A DNA stretch of 64,000 bases, from NCBI GenBank assembly GCA_028724885.1, contig JAQYTJ010000031.1:95713-159712 (forward strand), given 5' to 3'. The translations under genes and the position numbers were made by a program. How positions within the stretch are numbered: the first letter of the stretch is position 1; each line of letters opens with the position of its first letter. The notes beneath the pieces were generated by a model. The model had not been told where the DNA came from, did not search any database, and saw nothing but the letters and a program-made list of their open reading frames with translations. Source of the stretch: Bacteroidales bacterium. GTDB lineage: Bacteria; Bacteroidota; Bacteroidia; Bacteroidales; UBA932. Positions 14,907 to 22,674 of the stretch are shown one piece after another.

Positions 14907-16184
14907 ATGGAATACAAAAAACGAATCGCAGACAGCATACTCCGTGACAAATTGGACGCAATGGGCGCGATCCTTATTGAAGGCCCAAAAGCTTGCGGCA
15001 AGACTACGACGGCAGAACAAATAGCAGGCAGCGTGCTATATATGGATGATCCAGATAAAATGGACACCTATATGCAGTTGGTTGATACCAATATTAAACT
15101 CCTTTTGGCCGGGGGAACACCGAGACTGATTGATGAATGGCAGATAGCGCCCAAGTTTTGGGATGCCATTCGTCACGAGGTGGACCGTCGGGACGAAGAC
15201 GGACAATTCATTTTGACAGGATCCGCTGTCCCGGCCGATAGTGAAAAGATCTTTCACTCAGGAGCTGCAAGATATGGCTTTCTAACAATGCGCACGATGT
15301 CCCTTTGGGAATCGGGAGAATCTTCCGGAAGCGTCTCGCTTGGTCAACTTTTCCGTGAGGCCAATACCCTTGATGGAAGATCTTCTCTCTCTATTGAGGA
15401 TCTCGCCTATTTGACTTGCCGCGGAGGATGGCCAAGCGCAACAAAGAAGAAAACACGCAAAGCGGCTTTGACCATTGCTACCGAATACTATGAAGCCATC
15501 ACGAGAACTGACATTTCCCGTGCAGACGGAGTCTCCCGTGACGAAGAGAGGGCAAAACGCATCATGCGCTCCTATGCTCGGCAACAGGGTTCCCAGGCTT
15601 CCATTCCAACCATCCTGGCCGATATTTCCTCAAACGAACAGAGTGGTATCAGTGATGAGACCATCGCATCTTATGTTAAAGCTTTGAAGAAGATATTCGT
15701 CATCGAAGACATGAAAGCCTGGAATCCCAATCTTCGGAGCAAAACGGCAATTCGAACATCGGACACTCGATATTACACGGATTCATCCATTGCTGTGGCA
15801 GCTCTGGGTGTCGGTCCAGAGGATTTATTAAATGATCCGAATACTTTTGGACTCTTATTCGAGACGATGGCCATTAGAGATTTGCGTGTATATGCAGATT
15901 CCTTGGGTGGAGATGTTTATCATTTCCGAGATAAGGAAGGATTGGAATGTGATGCGGTCGTTCATTTAAGAAACGGATCCTACGGATTAGTAGAGATTAA
16001 GTTGGGAGGCGAGACACTGATAAAAGAAGGCGTAGCTACCCTTACCGAGTTGGCGGGAAAGATTGACACAGAAAAAATGAAGGCGCCATCCTTCCTGATG
16101 GTTTTAACCGGCATCGGAGAGTATCCATATCGCCGAGCCGAAGATGGGGTGCTTGTCATTCCGATAGGCTGCCTAAAGGACTAA
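14907..16184 (+). CDS. AAA ATPase with DUF4143 domain
   Basis: 425 residues. The AAA domain has a P-loop GPKACGKTT near residues 26-34, YMDDPD near 46, RLIDEWQ near 73-79 (Walker B) and FILTGSAVP near 100-108 (sensor). A winged-helix segment and the C-terminal DUF4143 nuclease-like domain follow, with ECDAVVHLRNG and YGLVEIKLGG near residues 350-370 (the D...ExK pattern of PD-(D/E)XK enzymes). This is the common ATPase family of Bacteroidota, archaea and other anaerobes with no settled function. The gene stands alone between direct repeats at 14726-14762 and 16306-16342, with iterons before its promoter, which suggests a mobile or self-regulated cassette. Confidence 0.88.
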   Translation: MEYKKRIADSILRDKLDAMGAILIEGPKACGKTTTAEQIAGSVLYMDDPDKMDTYMQLVDTNIKLLLAGGTPRLIDEWQIAPKFWDAIRHEVDRRDEDGQFILTGSAVPADSEKIFHSGAARYGFLTMRTMSLWESGESSGSVSLGQLFREANTLDGRSSLSIEDLAYLTCRGGWPSATKKKTRKAALTIATEYYEAITRTDISRADGVSRDEERAKRIMRSYARQQGSQASIPTILADISSNEQSGISDETIASYVKALKKIFVIEDMKAWNPNLRSKTAIRTSDTRYYTDSSIAVAALGVGPEDLLNDPNTFGLLFETMAIRDLRVYADSLGGDVYHFRDKEGLECDAVVHLRNGSYGLVEIKLGGETLIKEGVATLTELAGKIDTEKMKAPSFLMVLTGIGEYPYRRAEDGVLVIPIGCLKD

Positions 16185-16236
16185 TCTCGTCTTTTAGGCT
16201 CCTTGTTCTACAGCTTGCGTTTTAGCTTGTAAAAAA

Positions 16237-16308
16237 GTGATATACAGATTAGAGGATGGATATCCACTGTCGTACTCCATCTTCAACGGTCGTCAATATG
16301 AAGGTCGC
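16237..16308 (+). pseudogene. IS1634-type transposase fragment
   Basis: The plus-strand frame reads IYRLEDGYPLSYSIFNGRQY followed by EGRT. The block DGYPLSYSIFNGxQYEG is a conserved stretch in the middle of IS1634-group (IS4-related) transposases. Only about 24 codons survive before the sequence runs into the repeat at 16306. The fragment marks the right edge of the accessory island. Confidence 0.6.
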
Positions 16309-16347
16309 ACGACATTTGGCTGCATAAGTCACTTGCGAAACTTAAAT
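16306..16347 (+). repeat. Copy 3 of repeat, right flank of ATPase cassette
   Basis: Direct repeat of 14726-14762 (CGCACGAC ... ACTTGCGAAAC), extended to the full ACTTGCGAAACTTAAAT. It stops 9 bp before the end of the CapC-like phosphatase gene, so the polysaccharide locus resumes immediately to its right. Confidence 0.65.
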
Positions 16348-16356
16348 TATGAAGCC

Positions 16357-17067
16357 TTATTGATGAAGAATCGCTTCCAGCTGGCTGAGTGTTTTCGTCT
16401 TAAGTACCTTGGCGTCATATTGCTTCATGATGAAATGGAGGCGGTGACAGTCGGACCCTGCCATGGAGTAGTAGCCTCTGTCCAGCAGGTGCTGGGCTTT
16501 CGCATGAGCCGCTTCCCCATAGCCGCCAATGATGGAGGGAATGTTCAGCTGGAACAGCACTCCCCTATCATGCAGGCTTTCGTAATCATCGTCATTCATG
16601 TAAATATAACGTTCCGGATGCGCCAGGATTGGCCTGAAGCCTGCCTTCATGGTGGCTTCTAGTACGGAGTCGAAATCCAAGGGCGGCGCAAAGGTGGAAG
16701 TCTCCACTAGGATCTTGCCCTCCCCGTGCAAAAGAAGATCCCTGTCCGCCAACCTCTCTCGATAGACGTTGTCCAGCATGTTCTCGGCAGAAAGATGAAG
16801 CTCCACCGAACCTGAATACAATTCTTTAAGCTCGGAATAACGTTCTTTCAATGAATATGTTTCATTGGGAACATCCTCCATGATGTGAGGGGTCAGCCAC
16901 AAGACGGAGACTCCGCACTTTTCCATGAACGCTATAGTAGCCAGAGATTCTTCGCTCGTCCGTATGCCATCATCAACTCCGAATAGGATGTGGGAATGCA
17001 TGTCGTGCGAACCCTTGAGGATTCCACTTTCCAGAAGCGATTTCTGCCTATTGAAGAACTTGAACAT
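16357..17067 (-). CDS. YwqE/CapC-family PHP tyrosine-protein phosphatase
   Basis: 236 residues of the PHP fold. Metal ligands are visible in DMHSHILFGVDDG near residues 22-34, LTPHI near 58, the ILAHPERY block near 150 and AGSDCHR near 203. Members dephosphorylate the tyrosine-rich tail of Wzc-type kinases and so control capsule chain length and export. Its start overlaps the stop of wzc by one base (TGATG), giving translational coupling. The 3' end lies 9 bp from the island-boundary repeat, so the insertion stopped just short of the gene. Confidence 0.88.
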   Translation of the reverse strand: MFKFFNRQKSLLESGILKGSHDMHSHILFGVDDGIRTSEESLATIAFMEKCGVSVLWLTPHIMEDVPNETYSLKERYSELKELYSGSVELHLSAENMLDNVYRERLADRDLLLHGEGKILVETSTFAPPLDFDSVLEATMKAGFRPILAHPERYIYMNDDDYESLHDRGVLFQLNIPSIIGGYGEAAHAKAQHLLDRGYYSMAGSDCHRLHFIMKQYDAKVLKTKTLSQLEAILHQ

Positions 17068-19547
17068 CAGGCTTTGCCGTCCTCCCTGGCCCCAGGTTTT
17101 CCCGATCCCTCATTGCCATAACCGTAGCTGTAGTTGCCATAGCCATAATGACCATAACCATAGTGTCCGTAAGAATGATAAACCGTGCTGTAATCGACGC
17201 CGTTCAGAATGATAGCCATTTCATTGAATCTCTTCCTACTGTACATGTCATTCAGCATGCAAACGTCCCGCTTGTCAAACAGCCCGGCGCGAATCACGAA
17301 AATCGTGAAATCAGTCTCTGGGGAAAGAATTGAGGCATCGGCCACTATGTCGATCGGAGGGCAGTCCATTATGATGTAGTCAAACTCTTTCTTCAGTTCC
17401 GCGAGCATGCCTTTGAATTTATCGCCGAGCAGCAATTCAGATGGGTTTGGAGGAAGGATTCCAACAGGCAGGAAATACAAGTTATCCGCCAGGCTGCGAA
17501 CGGATTCGGCGAAGCTGCCCTTACGCCCGTTCAGGTAACTAACGTAGCCGTTCTCGTTGGACCTTAGCGATTTTCCTAGCGTGGCTTTCCGCAGGTCAGC
17601 ATCCATCAGCAAGACTTTCTTCCCTTTCAGAGCCATCACCGCTGCGGTATTCAGCGAGATGAATGACTTGCCCGCATTAGGGTTGTAGGAAGTCACCATT
17701 ATTAATGACTTCCGTGCGCCCAGCATCATGTCCACATTGGTTCTCAGTACCCTGAACGCCTCGTTGAGCGAGTCCCTGGATCCCTGCTTCACCAATATGT
17801 GCGCAGGAGCATGGACGTTCTTGCGTGACCTCATTTTCTTAAGCAATGAATTAGGCTGGCCTACCAAAGGAATCGATGCTAAGAACGGGGCTTGGAGCGA
17901 AGACAAATCGCTCTGGGAATGAACTTTCGTGCTCAGAAGGTTGATTGCCAGCAGAACTCCGAGAGGAATCAAGAAGCCAGCTAATAGGGCAACAAGAAGA
18001 AGGTTCATGTTCTTAGGGAAAACCGGCGAGGCGGAGCCGTTAGGGGTCATGATGATTCTTGTATTGCCAACATTCACGAGGCTTGCGATCTCGTTCTCCT
18101 CTCGTTTCTGAAGGAGATAGACGTACAACTCTTCCTTGACCTTCTGCTGTCTTTCGATGGACAGAAGCTGAAGCTCTTGTCCGGAAGTGTTCGCAATCCT
18201 CGACATGATGAGGCTTTCCTGAGAGTTCAGCTTGTCGACCTGCATTTGAAGAGTCGCAATCAGATTGTCTACCGAGTGATTGATCGCGGCTTTCATGGCG
18301 TCAAGGGATTGGTTAATGTCAGAGACCACAGGGTTCTTGACGCTGCTGCTGCCAAGCAGCCTGTCTCTTTTGAGCAAGAGGTCGTTATATTCCTTTATCT
18401 GGCTATTTATGCTCTCGTTAGTCAGCCCGGAGTTAGCTGGGATCAGAGAGCGGGAATTAGCTGGAGAGGTAAGATATTCCTTTATGTACCGTGCTATTGA
18501 CAGCTGGTTGTTCACTTCGAAGGACTTATCCTGGTAGCTTGAAGAGGCAGTCAGATAAGATTGCGACACTGCGCTGATGTCGGTGATCTTGTGTTCTTCC
18601 TTATAGTTCTTCAGTTCGGTCTCAACGCCTCCGAGTTCCTTCTCGATGACGACGAGCCTGTCATTTATGAACTGGGTGGTGTTCCTGGCGGAACGGTTCT
18701 GATTGTCTATGCAGGCTTCGTTGTACGCGTCTATCAATGAGGAAATCACGGCAGATGCCCTGGCAGGGAAGTTGTCTTTCATGGATATATTCACGACTGA
18801 AGACTTAGCGTCAGATAGTGAAACATTCAGATTCTTTCCCAGGATGGAAGCTTCGTGAGCGGATGTGGTCCAAGTAACAGTGACATCACCACTCTTCCAG
18901 CCCTCGTAATTGACGGTCGGGACCACCATAATATTGGCAACCGGCGTTGACAAAGTGTCACCGAAATGGCCTTCTGCCCTTGTGAAGCCCGGGACCTTTG
19001 CAATTTTCCCTCCGCTCGTCACGCACAGGTCCGTAATCACGTACATGCTGTCCCTAGCCTCAGTGATCTTGAACGTCACGTATGAATGCTTGTCCGGGTT
19101 GGACAGCGACACAGCGAACGGCGACTGGTTGTAAAGTTCCCTAATCCTTAAAGGCTGGTGGCTGTAATATCTGGTCTGAAGCCCCAGTCTCTCCACCACT
19201 ACCTGCATCAGGTCAGGAGATGAAATATATTCAATCTCATTATTGACATTGATTCCTCCGCCACTCTTCACGCCTGAAAACGCTTCGCTAAGATTGGACA
19301 AATCGCGCATGGCGCTGTTCGAGGCACTTTCGTCTATGATGATCTTGGCGTTCTGCTGATAGACGCTGGCGGTCTTGTATTTATAGAATGCGGCGAGCAT
19401 GAGGCAGACAATGATGCATATTGCGAACCAAGCCTTATTCTCTATTATCAATGCCCATATGTCGGACAGCTGCAAAGAGCCGTCGTTGCCGGGATTCCTG
19501 TCAGATTCAGAAATATATTGCTGTTGATTAGTGCTTTCCCCTGCCAT
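17067..19547 (-). CDS. wzc: Wzc-type polysaccharide co-polymerase and tyrosine kinase
   Basis: 826 residues. The N-terminal Wzz domain has a membrane helix near residues 36-54 and a second near 505-525, enclosing a periplasmic coiled-coil segment. The C-terminal BY-kinase shows Walker A NPNAGKS near 619, Walker A' LLMDADLR near 647 and Walker B YIIMDCPP near 727. The end is a tyrosine cluster (YHSYGHYGYGHYGYGNYSYG) near 789-808, the autophosphorylation tail. It regulates polymerisation and export of capsule or exopolysaccharide at the inner membrane. The gene is between wza (6-bp gap) and the phosphatase, the standard regulatory trio. Confidence 0.93.
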   Translation of the reverse strand: MAGESTNQQQYISESDRNPGNDGSLQLSDIWALIIENKAWFAICIIVCLMLAAFYKYKTASVYQQNAKIIIDESASNSAMRDLSNLSEAFSGVKSGGGINVNNEIEYISSPDLMQVVVERLGLQTRYYSHQPLRIRELYNQSPFAVSLSNPDKHSYVTFKITEARDSMYVITDLCVTSGGKIAKVPGFTRAEGHFGDTLSTPVANIMVVPTVNYEGWKSGDVTVTWTTSAHEASILGKNLNVSLSDAKSSVVNISMKDNFPARASAVISSLIDAYNEACIDNQNRSARNTTQFINDRLVVIEKELGGVETELKNYKEEHKITDISAVSQSYLTASSSYQDKSFEVNNQLSIARYIKEYLTSPANSRSLIPANSGLTNESINSQIKEYNDLLLKRDRLLGSSSVKNPVVSDINQSLDAMKAAINHSVDNLIATLQMQVDKLNSQESLIMSRIANTSGQELQLLSIERQQKVKEELYVYLLQKREENEIASLVNVGNTRIIMTPNGSASPVFPKNMNLLLVALLAGFLIPLGVLLAINLLSTKVHSQSDLSSLQAPFLASIPLVGQPNSLLKKMRSRKNVHAPAHILVKQGSRDSLNEAFRVLRTNVDMMLGARKSLIMVTSYNPNAGKSFISLNTAAVMALKGKKVLLMDADLRKATLGKSLRSNENGYVSYLNGRKGSFAESVRSLADNLYFLPVGILPPNPSELLLGDKFKGMLAELKKEFDYIIMDCPPIDIVADASILSPETDFTIFVIRAGLFDKRDVCMLNDMYSRKRFNEMAIILNGVDYSTVYHSYGHYGYGHYGYGNYSYGYGNEGSGKPGAREDGKA

Positions 19548-19553
19548 TTTTCG

Positions 19554-20381
19554 CTATTTTGTGTATCTGGTCGAAATGATGATGAGGTTGGCGACCGAAG
19601 TCAGGAACGAGCCTATCGACGTCCAGAAGCCTACCGACCTGACGTTGTTCTCGTTAAGGGTGGACTGGCGAGCGCGAACCTTGTTCGGCTCGACGTAAAC
19701 CACGTCGTTTTGCTGAAGATAATACGCCGGCGAATCGAACAAGTTCTTCGAGCGGAGATCTATCTTGTACGACTCTCGCTTGCCGTTCTGCTCCCTGATG
19801 ACGGTTATGTTGTCTCGCTTGCCGTAAATGGTCAGGTCCTTGGCGAGGCTCAGCGCCTGCAGGATAGTGATCTTGTCGCCCGATACCGAGTAAGAGCCAG
19901 GGCTGTTCACCTCCCCGAGGACGGAAATCATGAAGTTCATGAATTCGACCGTCACAACGGCTCCTTTCAGCAGTTCCCTGTCCTCCAGTTCTCCCTTGAT
20001 TAGGCGTGACAGCTCCCAACGATTCAACCCGGCGACGTGGATAGTCCCCAAAATCGGGAAATCGATGTCTCCGTCGTTGTCTACGACATAGCCCAGAAGT
20101 CTCTGATTGCCATAGCTCGTAGCAGTGATCTCCGAACCCGCCTGATAAGATGCTACCGGGAGATTGAACGAGGCCGCCAGCTCGGGGTCTTTTGACGAGA
20201 CCACGATTGAGAGCTGATCCTTCGGCTGAATCACGACGCCTGTGTTCGCAGTCATCTTCCAGGTTGAATCAGATGTCACATCCTGCAAATAATTTATGTT
20301 CCTATATGTCTTCGACGAGCAGGATGCCAGGATTAACGCCCCTGATAATAAAATAAATAGTCTGGCTAGCTTTTTCCGCAT
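19554..20381 (-). CDS. wza: Polysaccharide export outer-membrane lipoprotein (Wza-like)
   Basis: 275 residues. A lipoprotein signal ends in LILASC-S near residue 20 (cleavage before cysteine). The Poly_export domain includes VIQPKDQLSIVVSSKDPELA near 50-69, and two SLBB-type segments follow (GDIDFPILGTIHVAGL near 105 and ISVLGEVNSPGSYSV near 150). A C-terminal hydrophobic helix TSIGSFLTSVANLIIIST anchors the pore in the outer membrane. It forms the exit channel for the polysaccharide. It is the first gene of the wza-wzc-phosphatase operon, with a promoter at 20414-20421. Confidence 0.92.
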   Translation of the reverse strand: MRKKLARLFILLSGALILASCSSKTYRNINYLQDVTSDSTWKMTANTGVVIQPKDQLSIVVSSKDPELAASFNLPVASYQAGSEITATSYGNQRLLGYVVDNDGDIDFPILGTIHVAGLNRWELSRLIKGELEDRELLKGAVVTVEFMNFMISVLGEVNSPGSYSVSGDKITILQALSLAKDLTIYGKRDNITVIREQNGKRESYKIDLRSKNLFDSPAYYLQQNDVVYVEPNKVRARQSTLNENNVRSVGFWTSIGSFLTSVANLIIISTRYTK

Positions 20382-20413
20382 AATTTGCTAGTGCTTTACA
20401 CTTTGAAATTTTG

Positions 20414-20421
20414 CAAATATA
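20414..20421 (-). promoter_or_regulatory. -7 element of the wza operon promoter
   Basis: Minus-strand TATATTTG is an exact match to TAnnTTTG, 32 bp before the wza ATG. It faces away from the rpmE2 promoter, making 20382-20570 a divergent control region. Confidence 0.6.
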
Positions 20422-20515
20422 TGATCTTTGACATCAAAAAACAAGGATTTGACATAGTTATCCAAAGATGCAAGTATTTTTTATGCAGAAGATTTGAATA
20501 TAAACGGAAAAAGGC

Positions 20516-20523
20516 TATATTTG
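20516..20523 (+). promoter_or_regulatory. -7 element of the rpmE2 promoter
   Basis: TATATTTG matches the Bacteroidota -7 consensus exactly and lies 47 bp upstream of the rpmE2 ATG. The leader is AT-rich (TTTAATTAAATTTTAAAAAA) as usual for ribosomal-protein genes of this phylum, which initiate with A-rich rather than Shine-Dalgarno leaders. Confidence 0.6.
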
Positions 20524-20570
20524 CACGCTGAAATTTGCAGCAAGAATCTGTTTAATTAAATTTTAAAAAA

Positions 20571-20825
20571 ATGAAAAAAGGACTTCATCCCGAAACCTAC
20601 CGCCTTGTAGCTTTCAAGGATATGTCGAACGACACGGTATTCATCACTCGTTCCTGCGCCCAGACAAAAGATACGCTGGAAGTGGACGGGGTTGAGTATC
20701 CGGTTGTGAAGGTCGAGATTTCTAACACTTCTCACCCATTCTACACAGGCAAAGTCAAGCTCGTTGACACAGCTGGTCGCGTTGATAAATTCTATCAGAG
20801 ATACAAGGACCGCAAGAAAGCGTAA
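20571..20825 (+). CDS. rpmE2: 50S ribosomal protein L31 type B
   Basis: 84 residues beginning MKKGLHPETYRLVAFKDMSN with SNTSHPFYTGKVKLVDTAGR near residues 52-71 and the C-terminal FYQRYKDRKK. Type B L31 proteins are longer than type A and lack the zinc-binding CxxC pairs; here only one cysteine is present. It binds the central protuberance of the 50S subunit near the 30S bridge. The gene is single, with its own promoter, and is followed by tRNA-Glu. Confidence 0.95.
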   Translation: MKKGLHPETYRLVAFKDMSNDTVFITRSCAQTKDTLEVDGVEYPVVKVEISNTSHPFYTGKVKLVDTAGRVDKFYQRYKDRKKA

Positions 20826-20842
20826 GGTTCAAAAATTTGTAG

Positions 20843-20877
20843 GGAAAGGATTTTTGCCTATATTTGCAATCCTTTCC
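20843..20877. promoter_or_regulatory. Inverted repeat enclosing the tRNA-Glu promoter
   Basis: GGAAAGGATT (20843-20852) and AATCCTTTCC (20868-20877) are perfect 10-bp inverted repeats. The 15-bp loop contains TATATTTG (20859-20866), an exact -7 element for the tRNA that starts at 20884. The hairpin may also serve as a weak terminator for rpmE2, although no T-run follows it. Confidence 0.5.
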
Positions 20878-20883
20878 GACTAC

Positions 20884-20955
20884 GGTGGGTTCGTATAACG
20901 GTTAGTACTCGAGATTCTCAATCTCGCAATAGGAGTTCGATTCTCCTACCCACTA
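20884..20955 (+). tRNA. tRNA-Glu (CTC)
   Basis: A 72-nt cloverleaf: acceptor GGTGGGT pairs with ACCCACT (with a G-U first pair), D arm GTAT/GTAC, anticodon stem CGAGA/TCTCG with loop TTCTCAA (anticodon CTC, reading GAG), and T arm AGGAG-TTCGATT-CTCCT. The discriminator is A and no CCA is encoded. It has its own promoter at 20859-20866 and a strong terminator at 20984-21024. Confidence 0.88.
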
Positions 20956-20983
20956 CTACGGCGACCGGAAACGGCGCCAAATG

Positions 20984-21024
20984 AATAGGGACAATGACAC
21001 AAATGCCATTGTCCCTATTTTTTT
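20984..21024 (+). terminator. Rho-independent terminator after tRNA-Glu
   Basis: AATAGGGACAATG and CATTGTCCCTATT form a perfect 13-bp stem with a 10-nt loop, followed by a run of Ts to 21024. It ends the tRNA unit and separates it from the esterase gene. Confidence 0.85.
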
Positions 21025-21157
21025 CAGAGAATCTATTCCGAACCAAATCCTTAACAATTCATCCAACGTTTTATTGACCAAGTCCCAACCCTCGTTAATA
21101 TTCAAGTTTGCATATTCATAAATCTTAAGTAACTTTAGACAAAAGTTAGTTTTAGCA

Positions 21158-22267
21158 ATGAAAAAGTTCATTCTGGCGGCCATGGCGCTGCTTTTCTTTA
21201 TTCCTTCTTTCGCAAAAGATGCCGCAAAGGCCACGACTGTGCCTGCATCCGATAGCAGAATAACGTACATAGGCAGAACCCTCGTAGAAGACAACAGCGT
21301 TTCTTTCGACTGGACAGGAACATATTTCCGAGTGAAAATTAAAGGTAACATGCTTTCGATGAAGGTTTCCGACACGAAAAAGAATTATTACAATGTCTGG
21401 GTGGATGCTCCTATGAGCGAGAAGCCAAGCGAGGTGATAACAGTCACGGGGAAGGACACTACTATAGTAATATGTAGCCTGCCGAAAGGGAAGAAAGCTA
21501 CCACGCATGTTATCACAGTGCAGAAAAGGACAGAAGGAGAGCAAGGAAAGACTACTATCTCGGAGTTCACCTGCGATGGGGAATTTTTGCAGGCCGAGAA
21601 GTCGAAGGATCGGATTATCGAATATGTCGGCGACTCATATACCTGCGGATATGGCACAGAAGCATCCAACAAGGAGAGATTTTCCCCACAGACCGAAAAC
21701 CAGAACCTGACGTACGCATGCAAAGTAGCGAGGTACTTCGGGGCAGACCAGGTCATAATAGCTCATTCAGGAATGGGAATAGTCAGAAATTACAACGGAA
21801 ACCTCACGGGGGACGACATGGGCAGGCGATACCTCCAGACTTTCGACACAGATAAGTCTCTGAAATGGAACGCCGGCGAATCAGCAATCAAACCTGACAT
21901 CACTGTCATCTACCTTTGCACGAATGACTTTTCTTCAGGCATGCAGCCTAGCCTGAGGCGTTTCAAGCAAAACTATATTACTCTGCTTAAAGAGATAAAG
22001 AACAACTACGGAGAGGATTACCCTATCCTGATGATGGTGCCGAAGCACGATAAAATGATGTATGAATATATTTACTCGGTGCTGAACGACTGCGGAATGA
22101 AGAATATTCATATATTGCAGTTAGGCCCGGATATCCATGACAACGATGACGACATGGGTGCTGACGGGCATCCGAATGGTCTTGGTCACACTAAAATAGC
22201 ATATTCATTAATCCCATATATTTCCACTATCACGGGATGGGGAATTTCTGAAAACAAGATAAAATGA
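21158..22267 (+). CDS. Secreted SGNH/GDSL esterase, CE2-like
   Basis: 369 residues with a signal peptide (MKKFILAAMALLFFIPSFAK). An N-terminal beta-sandwich (about residues 30-140) precedes an SGNH hydrolase domain: block I serine in EYVGDSYTCGYG near 155-166, the block III-like NDF in YLCTNDFSSG near 253, and the catalytic D/H pair in DGHPNGLGH near 334-342. Two-domain enzymes of this type are carbohydrate esterase family 2, which remove acetyl groups from plant polysaccharides. A -7-like TAACTTTA is at 21130-21137. It precedes a small membrane protein and a DPP-IV-like peptidase in the same direction, with gaps of 7 and 1 bp, so they form an operon. The substrate is inferred. Confidence 0.82.
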   Translation: MKKFILAAMALLFFIPSFAKDAAKATTVPASDSRITYIGRTLVEDNSVSFDWTGTYFRVKIKGNMLSMKVSDTKKNYYNVWVDAPMSEKPSEVITVTGKDTTIVICSLPKGKKATTHVITVQKRTEGEQGKTTISEFTCDGEFLQAEKSKDRIIEYVGDSYTCGYGTEASNKERFSPQTENQNLTYACKVARYFGADQVIIAHSGMGIVRNYNGNLTGDDMGRRYLQTFDTDKSLKWNAGESAIKPDITVIYLCTNDFSSGMQPSLRRFKQNYITLLKEIKNNYGEDYPILMMVPKHDKMMYEYIYSVLNDCGMKNIHILQLGPDIHDNDDDMGADGHPNGLGHTKIAYSLIPYISTITGWGISENKIK

Positions 22268-22274
22268 TCATATC

Positions 22275-22673
22275 ATGAAGACATCAGCGAAAGTCATTTC
22301 TGGCATAATCCTATTCTTGGTAACAGCATTTGCCATATTCTTTTACATCCGCTTCTATTTCGTTTTCGGCGACGGTGTGAAGGCTGGCGAGCTGAATCAG
22401 TTCACTTACAAAGGCTATGTTTTCAAGACTTATGAAGGCAAGCTGATTCAGGCAGGCTTCAGAGGAGCTCAGAAAGGCACAGTGGGTACGTCGGTGGAAT
22501 CATACATATTCGATTTCTCGGTAACCGATAAAGTAGTGGCTGAAGACCTGATGCAGTGCTCTGGGAAAATAGTGGAGCTTCATTACAAGGAATACCTTGG
22601 AACACTGCCTTGGAGGGGCATGCAGAAGCACATAGTTGATAAAGTAATTTCTGTTTCAGAACCAACTCAGTAA
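22275..22673 (+). CDS. Conserved single-pass membrane protein of unknown function
   Basis: 132 residues. A membrane helix (ISGIILFLVTAFAIFFYIRF, about residues 8-27) is followed by a soluble beta-rich domain of about 100 residues facing the periplasm, with KGYVFKTYEGKLIQAG near 46-61 and a C-terminal WRGMQKHIVDKVISV. I do not recognise a named domain, but proteins of this shape are frequent in Bacteroidales. It sits between the CE2-like esterase and the S9 peptidase with only 1-7 bp between genes, which argues that it is a real gene. Confidence 0.75.
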   Translation: MKTSAKVISGIILFLVTAFAIFFYIRFYFVFGDGVKAGELNQFTYKGYVFKTYEGKLIQAGFRGAQKGTVGTSVESYIFDFSVTDKVVAEDLMQCSGKIVELHYKEYLGTLPWRGMQKHIVDKVISVSEPTQ

Positions 22674-22674
22674 T

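Noticed and set aside
16237..16662. 141-codon plus-strand frame as a complete gene
   Set aside because: Only its first 24 codons are meaningful (transposase fragment); the rest is antisense to the CapC-like phosphatase.
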